A program made the position numbers and the translations under genes. This document shows, one piece after another, positions 25,546 through 33,219 of a stretch of DNA of 64,000 nucleotides; within the stretch, counting starts at the first letter, position 1; every line of letters begins with the position of its first letter. The notes below the pieces were generated by a model. The model made no database searches. It was given only the letters and a program-made list of their open reading frames with translations, and was not told the DNA's origin. Source of the stretch: FEN-1219 sp039933105 (lineage in GTDB: Bacteria; Pseudomonadota; Gammaproteobacteria; Steroidobacterales; Rariloculaceae); NCBI GenBank assembly GCA_039933105.1, contig JBDTOT010000015.1, positions 35,669 to 99,668 of the forward strand, in the 5' to 3' direction.

Positions 25546-26495
25546 TGGGCGAGTTCGACATCATCGCGCGCTATTTCACGCGCAGCGGCGGCGATCCGGA
25601 TATCGTGCTCGGCGTCGGCGACGATGCGGCGCTACTGAAGATCGACGGCCTCGCCGCCGTGACCGTGGATACGCTGGTGGCCGGCGTGCATTTTCCGGAC
25701 GGCATGGCCGCCCATCACTTGGGCTACCGGCTCATGGCCGTGAATTTGAGTGACCTCGCCGCGATGGGCGCGCAACCGCGCTGGTGCACGTTGGCGCTGA
25801 CGTTGCCCTCGGCCGACGAAGCTTGGCTCGAAGGCTTCAGTCGCGGTCTGTTCGAGCTCGCCGAGCGCTACGGCGTGAGCCTAGTGGGCGGCGATCTCAC
25901 GCGCGGGCCGTTGACCGCAACGTTGCAACTGATCGGGCGTGTGGAACACGGGCGCGCATTGACACGCAGCGGCGGCAACGTCGGCGACGACGTTTACGTG
26001 ACCGGCACTCTGGGCGACAGCTCGGCCGGTATCGCGCTGATCATGGAGCGCGTCGCCGCGCCCGCCGGCTCCGCCGTAGCTGCGCTCGAGCAGCGGTTCT
26101 ATAGGCCGGTTCCACGCGTGGGCGCGGGGCTTGCGCTCCGCGGTATTGCTTCCGCCGCCATTGACGTCTCGGATGGCTTGCTGGCCGATCTCGGGCACAT
26201 CTGCGAAAAAAGCGGCTGCGGGGCGGTGATCGACGTCGAGCGTGTGCCGCTCTCGGCGGAGGTGCTGTCGTTGTTTCCGCCACAGGACGCGCTTGCGCAC
26301 GCACTCGGCGGCGGTGACGACTACGAGCTGTGTTTCACGGCACCGCCGTCGCAGGCCGACGCCATCGAAGCCGCGCTCGAGGCATCCGGCACGCTCGCGC
26401 GGCGCGTGGGCCAGCTCGTGCCGGGCCAATCAGTCACCTGTCGGCGCGACGGTGAGTTGTATGAGCCGGCCGCACATGGCTACCGGCACTTCTGA
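25545..26495 (+). CDS. thiL: Thiamine-monophosphate kinase
   Basis: 316 residues from ATG 25545 (TGATG overlap with nusB). Phosphorylates thiamine monophosphate to the pyrophosphate cofactor. AIR-synthase-like fold: GVGDDAALL, TVDTLVAGVHFP, LMAVNLSDLAAMGAQPRWCTLALTLP, LVGGDLTRGP, DVYVTGTLGDSSAGIAL, IDVSDGLLADLGHIC and GGGDDYELCFT. Ends within the start of pgpA. Confidence 0.96.
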   Translation: MGEFDIIARYFTRSGGDPDIVLGVGDDAALLKIDGLAAVTVDTLVAGVHFPDGMAAHHLGYRLMAVNLSDLAAMGAQPRWCTLALTLPSADEAWLEGFSRGLFELAERYGVSLVGGDLTRGPLTATLQLIGRVEHGRALTRSGGNVGDDVYVTGTLGDSSAGIALIMERVAAPAGSAVAALEQRFYRPVPRVGAGLALRGIASAAIDVSDGLLADLGHICEKSGCGAVIDVERVPLSAEVLSLFPPQDALAHALGGGDDYELCFTAPPSQADAIEAALEASGTLARRVGQLVPGQSVTCRRDGELYEPAAHGYRHF

Positions 26496-26988
26496 GCTGA
26501 CGCCTTTGCGCGTCACCGCAAGAACGCTGCTCGACCCCGTCCACTTCGTCGCGTTCGGCTTCGGCGCCGGCCTTGCTCCGCGTGCGCCGGGGACCGCGGG
26601 TAGCGTCGTCGGTATCGTGATCGCCTGGTGGCTCATGCCCCTGCCGTTGTACGTGCGAGCCGCCATCGTTCTCGTCGCGTTTGCAGCCGGCATCTGGGTC
26701 TGCGGCGAGAGTGCGCGGCGCCTGAACGCACACGACCATCCGGGCATCGTGCTCGACGAGATCGTCGCAGTGCTCGCGACGGCTCTCGTGTTGCCCGAAC
26801 GCAGCGTGTTGGGGTTTTTCTTGGTTTTTGTTTTGTTTCGGATTTTCGATATCTTCAAGCCCTGGCCGATCCGCGATGTGGATCACAGATTGGGCGGTGG
26901 GCTCGGAATTATGCTTGACGACCTGATGGCCGCGTTCTACGCCGCGGTTGGTCTCGCAATAATCCGAGCTCTGTTGCCGACAATCTAG
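26461..26988 (+). CDS. pgpA: Phosphatidylglycerophosphatase A
   Basis: 175 residues from ATG 26461 (a second ATG at 26476 is possible). Overlaps thiL by 35 bp. Dephosphorylates phosphatidylglycerol phosphate at the inner membrane. Several hydrophobic helices surround the conserved residues: FGFGAGLAPRAPGTAGS, HDHPGIVLDEIVAV, FRIFDIFKPWPIRDVD and LDDLMAAFYA. Last gene of the riboflavin-nusB-thiL block; the kinase gene follows after 5 bp. Confidence 0.94.
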   Translation: MSRPHMATGTSELTPLRVTARTLLDPVHFVAFGFGAGLAPRAPGTAGSVVGIVIAWWLMPLPLYVRAAIVLVAFAAGIWVCGESARRLNAHDHPGIVLDEIVAVLATALVLPERSVLGFFLVFVLFRIFDIFKPWPIRDVDHRLGGGLGIMLDDLMAAFYAAVGLAIIRALLPTI

Positions 26989-26993
26989 CCAGC

Positions 26994-28310
26994 ATGGTGC
27001 AGCCCAAAGCTCAACCCGCGCCCGAGAAGCGCGGCACCCAAGTCATACCGAGCAGAATCGGTAAGTACGTGATCATCAATGAGGTCGGGCAGGGTAGTAC
27101 CGGCCGTGTGTTCCTGTCGCACGATCCGTACTACGGCCGCGACGTCGCGATCAAGCTCTACAACATCGAGAACGAGGAAGACGAGCAGAAAGCGCGCGTC
27201 ACTCGCAAGATGTTCTTCAACGAGGCGCAGATGATGGGGCGCCTCCAGCACCCGAACATTCTGCCGATCTACGATGCAGGCGACGAGAACGGCAGCTACT
27301 ACGTCGTAACCGAGCACGTGCATGGCGCGCGCACGTTGGCCGCGTATTGCCGGCCGGACAACCTGCTGCGTATCGACGACGTTGTCGAGATCATGTTCAA
27401 GTGCGCCAAGGGCCTGCACTACGCTCACGGCCGTGGAGTGATCCACCGCGACATCAAGCCGAGCAACATCATGCTGACGCTCGACAACGACGTCCGCGTA
27501 ATCGATTTCGGGATCGCGCTCATCAAGGATTCCGACATTTCGAGAATCGAAGGCATCGCGGGCAGCCCGAGCTACATGTCGCCCGAGCAGGTGCAGTCAG
27601 CGGAGATCACGCATCGCTCTGACATCTACTCGCTCGGCGCTGTGATGTATGAACTCCTTACCGGATATCGACCGTTCCGCGCTAATAGTTTGAGCAAGTT
27701 GCTGCACCAGATCGTCTACGCTACGCCGCCGCCGATTCACACGCTGCGTGCCGGCATTCCCGAGGAGCTCGAGGAAGTCGTCATGACTGCGCTGCGTAAG
27801 GAGCCGGAGAACCGGTACAACAACGCCGTCGACTTCGCTGGTGCGTTGACCAAGCTGCATCAAAAACTGCGCAGCGCGGATGAAAAAGTCGACCAGCAGG
27901 AACAGTTCGATCAGTTGCGCAGTTTGCGCTTCTTCCATGATTTTTCGCACGCCGAGATCTGGGAAGTGCTGCGCGCGAGCGAATGGTGCAATTATTCGAT
28001 GGACGACGAGATCATCCGCGAGGGCGAGCTCGACGACAGGTTCTACATCATCGTGAACGGTACGGTCAGCGTGCAGTCCGGTCGTCGCCAGATCGGTGAA
28101 CTGGGCGAGGGTGATTGTTTCGGAGAGACAAGCTACGTGCGTGGTGCGCGGCGCACGGCCACGATCAAAGCGACGATGCCGGTCATGCTCGTGCGCGTGA
28201 GCTCGACGCTACTCGAGCAAGCCTCTTCGGCATGCCAGCTACGCTTCAACAAGGTGTTCCTGCGCTCGCTGATCGAGCGGCTGCAAGGCGTCGCGACCGC
28301 CGCGACCTGA
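26994..28310 (+). CDS. Ser/Thr protein kinase with C-terminal cyclic-nucleotide-binding domain
   Basis: 438 residues. Kinase core at about 24-290: EVGQGSTGRVFLSHDP (glycine loop), VAIKLY (Lys), HRDIKPSNIMLT (catalytic loop), VIDFGIAL, SPSYMSPEQV, HRSDIYSLGAVMYELLTG. All catalytic residues are present. Residues about 315-425 form a CRP-like beta-roll: FYIIVNGTVSVQSG then GDCFGETSYVRGARRTATI, where the Glu and Arg of the phosphate-binding cassette are kept, so cNMP binding is plausible. No transmembrane segment, so cytosolic. Positioned 5 bp after pgpA, which suggests readthrough from the riboflavin operon. Substrate unknown. Confidence 0.92.
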   Translation: MVQPKAQPAPEKRGTQVIPSRIGKYVIINEVGQGSTGRVFLSHDPYYGRDVAIKLYNIENEEDEQKARVTRKMFFNEAQMMGRLQHPNILPIYDAGDENGSYYVVTEHVHGARTLAAYCRPDNLLRIDDVVEIMFKCAKGLHYAHGRGVIHRDIKPSNIMLTLDNDVRVIDFGIALIKDSDISRIEGIAGSPSYMSPEQVQSAEITHRSDIYSLGAVMYELLTGYRPFRANSLSKLLHQIVYATPPPIHTLRAGIPEELEEVVMTALRKEPENRYNNAVDFAGALTKLHQKLRSADEKVDQQEQFDQLRSLRFFHDFSHAEIWEVLRASEWCNYSMDDEIIREGELDDRFYIIVNGTVSVQSGRRQIGELGEGDCFGETSYVRGARRTATIKATMPVMLVRVSSTLLEQASSACQLRFNKVFLRSLIERLQGVATAAT

Positions 28311-28313
28311 GGA

Positions 28314-28565
28314 TCACTCGCCGTCGGTCGACGGCGTGAACGGGCTCGGCTCGGCCTGCTCGCTCTTACGCAGGAGGATTTCCACCTTCTGCTCGGCTTC
28401 CTGTAGCGCGGCCTGACACTGGCGCGTGAGCTTCACACCACGCTCGAACTCTTTCAGCGCCTGCTCGAGCGGCAGATCGCCGCTTTCCATGCGCGTGACC
28501 AGCGCTTCGAGCTCCTCGAGAGATTTTTCGAGGCCGCCCAAGCTGGTGCTTTCGGATGTGCTCAT
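28314..28565 (-). CDS. xseB: Exodeoxyribonuclease VII small subunit
   Basis: 83 residues from ATG 28565; open upstream to 28601 but MSTSES is the natural start. Three-helix XseB: LEKSLEELEALVTRMESGDLPLEQALKEFERGVKLTRQCQAALQEAEQKVEIL. Binds XseA to form the nuclease that processes single-stranded DNA. Commonly followed by ispA and dxs; here it stands alone, converging on the kinase gene with 3 bp between stops. Confidence 0.95.
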   Translation of the reverse strand: MSTSESTSLGGLEKSLEELEALVTRMESGDLPLEQALKEFERGVKLTRQCQAALQEAEQKVEILLRKSEQAEPSPFTPSTDGE

Positions 28566-28632
28566 GCGGGTGGGACCGACCAGGGAGGCGTCACGGTACA
28601 CAGCGTGCCGACGACGGTCAAACGTGCCGCGG

Positions 28633-28661
28633 TTGACAGGTAGTTAGGCCGGGAATAGATT
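28633..28661 (+). promoter_or_regulatory. Sigma-70-type promoter of the rubrerythrin operon
   Basis: TTGACA at 28633-28638, 17-base spacer, TAGATT at 28656-28661. Predicted transcription start near 28668. This is the best promoter-like match I noticed in the window. Confidence 0.65.
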
Positions 28662-28672
28662 GCAAGCGTCTG

Positions 28673-28687
28673 TTAGACAAAGTCTAA
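28673..28687. promoter_or_regulatory. Palindromic operator just downstream of the rubrerythrin promoter
   Basis: TTAGACAAAGTCTAA: perfect 6-bp arms around AAA. It begins about 5 bases after the predicted start, where a bound repressor would block RNA polymerase. Spacing and AT-rich ends resemble Fur-family (PerR/Irr-like) sites. Confidence 0.5.
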
Positions 28688-28741
28688 AAATCGCCGTTTA
28701 AGGCGGGCGACCTATGCAACGACTAGGTTTTCGGAGGATTC

Positions 28742-29161
28742 ATGCAGCTCAAAGGCAGTAAGACGGAACAGAATTTAAAGGACGCGTTCGCGGGCGAGTC
28801 CCAGGCGAATCGCCGCTATCTGTACTTCGCAAATCGCGCCGACGTCGAGGGCTACAACGATGTGGCCGTTGTCTTCCGCTCGACCGCCGAGGGCGAAACC
28901 GGTCATGCGCACGGACACTTGGATTACCTCGCGGTCGTTGGCGATCCGGCGACAGGGTTGCCGATCGGTCCCACGGGCTCGAATCTGAAGGCGGCCATCG
29001 CCGGTGAAACGCACGAGTACACCGACATGTATCCCGGCATGGCGAAGCAGGCGCGCACTGAAGGCTTCGAGGAGATTGCCGACTGGTTCGAGACGCTCGC
29101 GAAAGCGGAGCGCTCACATGCGAACCGCTTCCAGAAGGCCTTCGATACGCTCGGTCAGTAA
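28742..29161 (+). CDS. rbr: Rubrerythrin (ferritin-like domain only)
   Basis: 139 residues from ATG 28742, strong ribosome site GGAGG. Di-iron four-helix protein; rubrerythrins reduce hydrogen peroxide. Ligand motifs: AFAGESQANRRY, AEGETGHAHGHL (ExxH), AIAGETHEYTDMY, KAERSHANRF (ExxH). There is no C-terminal rubredoxin domain (no CxxC pairs), so electrons must come from another protein, possibly the Fe-S protein encoded next. First gene of a three-gene operon with its own promoter and operator; a 10-bp hairpin (29181-29211) separates it from the next gene. Confidence 0.94.
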   Translation: MQLKGSKTEQNLKDAFAGESQANRRYLYFANRADVEGYNDVAVVFRSTAEGETGHAHGHLDYLAVVGDPATGLPIGPTGSNLKAAIAGETHEYTDMYPGMAKQARTEGFEEIADWFETLAKAERSHANRFQKAFDTLGQ

Positions 29162-29180
29162 CGGCAAGTAATTCGTCGCG

Positions 29181-29211
29181 ACGCGCTGCCTGGAGATTCC
29201 GGGCAGCGTGT
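29181..29211 (+). other. Intercistronic hairpin after rbr
   Basis: ACGCGCTGCC (29181-29190) and GGCAGCGTGT (29202-29211) pair over 10 positions, one as G-U, with an 11-base loop. It lacks a U-tract and ends 11 bases before the next ATG. Could stabilise the rbr message or lower downstream expression. Confidence 0.5.
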
Positions 29212-29222
29212 AGCGCACCGTA

Positions 29223-30569
29223 ATGACCGACACACCCGGCCCGCGTCGCGAAGGGAGCTTGGAAGCTCCCACGCGCCATCCGATCGATTGGCGCTCGCCT
29301 GCATTCGGTGATCCGGCGGCGCTCGACGCCGAGCTCGAACGCGTTTTCGATATTTGCCACGGCTGTCGACGCTGCTTCAGCCTCTGCAATTCATTCCCTA
29401 CCCTGTTCGACGCCGTGGATGCTACGGCCGCCGGCGAAGTTCACGAAGTACCGAAGACCGCCTATTGGCAGGTGGTCGAGCACTGTTATCTCTGCGACAT
29501 GTGCTACATGACCAAGTGCCCCTACGTGCCGCCGCACCCGTGGAACGTCGATTTCCCGCACTTGATGTTGCGGGCCAAGGCCAAGAGCTTTAAGGACGGC
29601 AAGGCGAGTCTGCGCGACAAGGTGTTGAGCTCGACCGACGCCGTCGGCACGCTAGCGGGTATTCCCGTCGTGGCGGAAGTCGTGAACGCGTTCAACGCGT
29701 CGGCCGTCGGTCGCAGTGTGCTCGAGAAAGTATTGGGCATCGATCCCGAGTCGCCAGTCCCGAAGTATCACTCGCGCAGCGCGCGCAAACGGCTCAAGGA
29801 TCGAATCGGCCGCGCGGCCGATACGAGCCCGGCTGGCGAGACGCAGGGCAGGGTGGCCGTGTTCGCGACCTGCTATGGCAACCGTAACCACCCGGGCCTC
29901 GTCGAAGATCTCGTTGCGGTGTTCGACCACAACAGTATCGCCACGGCGTTGACGGCGAGTGAACGCTGCTGCGGCATGCCGAAGCTCGAGCTCGGCGATC
30001 TCGAATCGATCGAGAAACTGAAAGACGCGAACATCGACCAACTCGACGCCTACGCTCGCGACGGATGGGATCTCACTGCCGTCGTGCCGTCGTGCGTGCT
30101 GATGTTCAAGCAGGAGTTGCCGCTGCTTTTTCCCAACGACGAACGCGTGCAACGCGTCGCGAACGCGTTTTACGACCCATTCGAGTACCTGATGCTGCGG
30201 CACCGCGCCGGCACGCTGAAGACCGACTTTACGGTGAGCCTCGGTAAGGTCAGCTACCAGGTGCCCTGCCATCTGCGGGTCCAGAACATCGGGTTGAAGA
30301 CGCGTGATGTGCTCCAGCTCGTGCCCGGCACCGAAGTGCAGGCGATCGAACGCTGCTCCGGTCACGATGGCACCTACGGCGTGAAGAAGGAATACGCCGC
30401 CGTTTCGCGCAAGATCGCGCGGCCGGTTGCGCGGCAGGTCGACACCGCGGCAGCGCAGCACTTCACGAGCGATTGCCCGATGGCGGCCGAGCAAATTGCC
30501 ACCGTCGCCGAATCCAATGTAGAGCCGACGCACCCCATTCAGTTGCTGCGCCGTGCATACGGCGTGTGA
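29223..30569 (+). CDS. Heterodisulfide reductase/GlpC-like Fe-S protein of the rubrerythrin operon
   Basis: 448 residues. Two [4Fe-4S] ferredoxin-type sites: Cys45, 48, 51, 55 (CHGCRRCFSLC) and Cys88, 91, 94, 99 (CYLCDMCYMTKC). The C-terminal part carries two CCG-type cysteine segments like HdrD/GlpC: ERCCGMPKLELG, and PCHLRVQN followed by ERCSGHDGTYG and SDCPMAA. No membrane span, so cytosolic. The family is repeatedly seen beside rubrerythrin and DUF3501. A role as electron donor to rubrerythrin or in iron/peroxide repair is an inference. The ATG follows rbr by 61 bp. Confidence 0.9.
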   Translation: MTDTPGPRREGSLEAPTRHPIDWRSPAFGDPAALDAELERVFDICHGCRRCFSLCNSFPTLFDAVDATAAGEVHEVPKTAYWQVVEHCYLCDMCYMTKCPYVPPHPWNVDFPHLMLRAKAKSFKDGKASLRDKVLSSTDAVGTLAGIPVVAEVVNAFNASAVGRSVLEKVLGIDPESPVPKYHSRSARKRLKDRIGRAADTSPAGETQGRVAVFATCYGNRNHPGLVEDLVAVFDHNSIATALTASERCCGMPKLELGDLESIEKLKDANIDQLDAYARDGWDLTAVVPSCVLMFKQELPLLFPNDERVQRVANAFYDPFEYLMLRHRAGTLKTDFTVSLGKVSYQVPCHLRVQNIGLKTRDVLQLVPGTEVQAIERCSGHDGTYGVKKEYAAVSRKIARPVARQVDTAAAQHFTSDCPMAAEQIATVAESNVEPTHPIQLLRRAYGV

Positions 30570-30587
30570 CGCGCGCGCGGGAGTCCC

Positions 30588-31169
30588 ATGAAAAAGCTGA
30601 CTCCCGCAGACCTGCTCTCTCTCGAGGCCTACCACAAGGACCGCGCACGCTTGCGTGCCGAGGTGTTGGCCCACAAACGCAATCGGCAGGTCGGGATCGG
30701 CCCAAATGTCACCCTGTATTTCGAGGACCGGCTCACGATGCGCTACCAGGTCCAGGAGATGCTGCGTGTCGAGCGCATCTTCGAGACCGAGGCCATCGCG
30801 GAGGAGCTCGAGGCTTACAACCCGTTGATTCCGGACGGAACGAACTTGAAGGCAACGATGATGCTCGAATACCCCGACGCGGCCGAGCGCCGGGCGGCGC
30901 TCGCGCAACTCGGTGGCATCGAAAACGTCACCTACGTCGAAGTTGGCGCGCTCGGGCGGGTGTTTGCGCTTGCCGACGAGGATCTGCCACGTACCGAAGC
31001 CGACAAGACAGCGGCCGTTCACTTCCTGCGTTTCGAACTCGAGTCGGCGATGTGCGCCGCGCTCAAAGGCGGCGCAGCGCTGAAGTTCGGCGTCGAACAC
31101 GCGCGATATCTGCACGAGGCCGAGACGTCCGCCGCAGTTCGTGCGTCGCTCACTGCAGATCTCGACTGA
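30588..31169 (+). CDS. DUF3501 family protein
   Basis: 193 residues, starting 18 bp after the Fe-S gene. MKKLTPADLLSLEAYHKDRARLRAEVLAHKR, VTLYFEDRLTMRYQVQEMLRVERIF, and VHFLRFELESAMCAALKGGA are the recognisable blocks of DUF3501. No signal peptide, membrane helix or obvious metal motif. Conserved company with rubrerythrin and the HdrD-like protein suggests one pathway, but its biochemical job is unknown. Confidence 0.9.
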   Translation: MKKLTPADLLSLEAYHKDRARLRAEVLAHKRNRQVGIGPNVTLYFEDRLTMRYQVQEMLRVERIFETEAIAEELEAYNPLIPDGTNLKATMMLEYPDAAERRAALAQLGGIENVTYVEVGALGRVFALADEDLPRTEADKTAAVHFLRFELESAMCAALKGGAALKFGVEHARYLHEAETSAAVRASLTADLD

Positions 31170-31185
31170 TTCTTCCGAAACGCAT

Positions 31186-31216
31186 TTGTCGCACGAGCGC
31201 TCGAACGCGTTACAAT
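31186..31216 (+). promoter_or_regulatory. Possible parE promoter
   Basis: TTGTCG (31186-31191) and TACAAT (31211-31216), spaced 19 bases, longer than the optimum. The -10 is good; the parE ATG is 29 bases downstream. Confidence 0.4.
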
Positions 31217-31244
31217 CGCGCCGGCTTTCGCCGTGACCGGGCCA

Positions 31245-33137
31245 ATGAGTAGTAACTATCGCGCTGCCGACATAGAAGTTCTGAGCGGTCTCGAACCTGT
31301 ACGCCGGCGCCCCGGCATGTACACGGACACGAGCCGGCCGAATCACCTCGCCCACGAGGTCGTCGACAACAGTGTCGACGAGGCGGTCTCCGGCCACTGC
31401 AAGAAAATCGACGTGACGCTGTTCGCCGACGGTTCGCTGCAAGTGGCCGACGACGGCCGCGGCATGCCCGTCGACATCCACCCCGAAGAGAAGGTGCCCG
31501 GCGTCGAGCTGATCCTCACGCGCCTGCACGCGGGCGGCAAGTTTTCGAACAAGAATTACCAGTTTTCCGGCGGCTTGCATGGCGTCGGCGTCTCCGTCGT
31601 GAACGCCTTGTCGAAGAACCTCGAGGTGTGGGTTCGTCGCGACGGCAAGGAATACAACATGAGCTTCGTCGACGGGGAGCGCAGCGGCAAGCTCGACGTC
31701 GTGGGCAAGGTTGCAAAGGCTACGACCGGCACGACCGTCCGGTTCTGGCCTAATCCGAAGTATTTCGACACGCCGCAGTTCTCCCTGCCGCGTTTGAAAC
31801 ACGTGTTGCGCGCGAAAGCCGTGCTGTGCCCCGGGCTCGAGGTCACGCTAGATGTCGAGAAGCCGAAGGAGACCGAGCGCTGGATTTACACCGGCGGTCT
31901 CGAGCAGTACTTACGGGAGTCGCTAGGCGACGGCGACTGGATTCCGGACCAACCATTTGCAGGCAAGCTCGCCGGCAAGCGTGAAGCCGTGGAGTGGGCG
32001 CTCGTGTGGCGCCGCGATGGTGCCGAAGCTCTGCTCGAGAGCTACGTGAACTTGATTCCGACGCCGCAAGGCGGAACGCACGTCAACGGCCTGCGTACGG
32101 GCCTGACCGATGCGCTGCGTGAATTCTGCGAGATCCGTAATCTAATGCCACGCGGTATCAAGCTCGCGCCGGAGGACGTCTGGGAAGGCGTGAGCTTCGT
32201 GCTCTCGGTCAAGATCGAGGAGCCGCAGTTCTCGGGCCAGACCAAAGAGCGACTCTCGTCGCGCGAGTGCGCGGCGCTGGTCGGCGGCCTCATCAAGGAC
32301 CATTTCGCGTTGTGGCTGAACCAGCATCCCGAGACCGGTGACGCCATCGCACAGTTCGCGATCGAGAACGCGCAGCATCGGCTGAAGGCCGCCAAGACCG
32401 TAATCCGCAAGCGCGTGGTCGCGGGTCCTGCGTTGCCCGGCAAGCTGGCCGACTGCACGATTCAGGAGCCGAGCCTCGCGGAACTGTTCCTCGTCGAGGG
32501 CGATTCCGCCGGCGGGTCCGCAAAGCAAGCGCGCGACCGCGAAACTCAGGCGGTGATGCCGCTGCGCGGCAAGATCCTGAACACATGGGAAGTGGACCCG
32601 GCCGAGCTGCTGGCCTCGCAGGAAGTGCACAACATCAGCATCGCGCTCGGCGTTGACCCAGGTTCGACGAACCTCGACGGTCTGCGCTATCACAAGGTCT
32701 GCATTCTGGCCGACGCGGATTCCGACGGCCAGCACATCGCGACTCTTCTGTGCGCGCTGTTCCTGAAACATTTCGGTCCGCTCGTCGAAGCCGGGCATGT
32801 GTTCGTCGCGATGCCGCCGCTGTACCGCATCGACGTCGGTAAGGAAGTGCACTACGCGCTCGACGAATCGGAGCGCAATGTCATCATGGATCGCATCGAG
32901 GCGGAGAAGAAGGGCGCGAAGATCACGGTCACGCGCTTCAAGGGCCTGGGTGAGATGAACCCGTCGCAGTTGCGCGAGACGACGATGGCGGCGGATACGC
33001 GCCGGCTCGTACAGCTCGGCGTCGACGCGAATTCGCGGGGAGCGGCCGAGGACATGATGGACATGCTGTTGGCCAAGAAGCGCGCTTCCGATCGTCGCGA
33101 TTGGCTGCAGGCCAAGGGCAATTTGGCTGACTTGTGA
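31245..33137 (+). CDS. parE: DNA topoisomerase IV subunit B
   Basis: 630 residues from ATG 31245 (a GTG at 31233 is also in frame; the ATG matches E. coli ParE's start). GHKL ATPase: EVVDNSVDEAVSGH, DDGRGMPVD, GGLHGVGVSVVNALS. TOPRIM: LVEGDSAGGSAKQARDR, PLRGKILN, ILADADSDGQHI. The length and the TOPRIM spacing mark ParE rather than GyrB. parC follows after 82 bp, an arrangement seen in many Gammaproteobacteria. Decatenates replicated chromosomes. Confidence 0.96.
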   Translation: MSSNYRAADIEVLSGLEPVRRRPGMYTDTSRPNHLAHEVVDNSVDEAVSGHCKKIDVTLFADGSLQVADDGRGMPVDIHPEEKVPGVELILTRLHAGGKFSNKNYQFSGGLHGVGVSVVNALSKNLEVWVRRDGKEYNMSFVDGERSGKLDVVGKVAKATTGTTVRFWPNPKYFDTPQFSLPRLKHVLRAKAVLCPGLEVTLDVEKPKETERWIYTGGLEQYLRESLGDGDWIPDQPFAGKLAGKREAVEWALVWRRDGAEALLESYVNLIPTPQGGTHVNGLRTGLTDALREFCEIRNLMPRGIKLAPEDVWEGVSFVLSVKIEEPQFSGQTKERLSSRECAALVGGLIKDHFALWLNQHPETGDAIAQFAIENAQHRLKAAKTVIRKRVVAGPALPGKLADCTIQEPSLAELFLVEGDSAGGSAKQARDRETQAVMPLRGKILNTWEVDPAELLASQEVHNISIALGVDPGSTNLDGLRYHKVCILADADSDGQHIATLLCALFLKHFGPLVEAGHVFVAMPPLYRIDVGKEVHYALDESERNVIMDRIEAEKKGAKITVTRFKGLGEMNPSQLRETTMAADTRRLVQLGVDANSRGAAEDMMDMLLAKKRASDRRDWLQAKGNLADL

Positions 33138-33219
33138 GCGTGGCCCTCGACCGCCGTCACGACACCTCGCCTCGTGACCCCGAACGCGGCCTGAGCTGCG
33201 GCGCGGTTAGGAGAATCGA

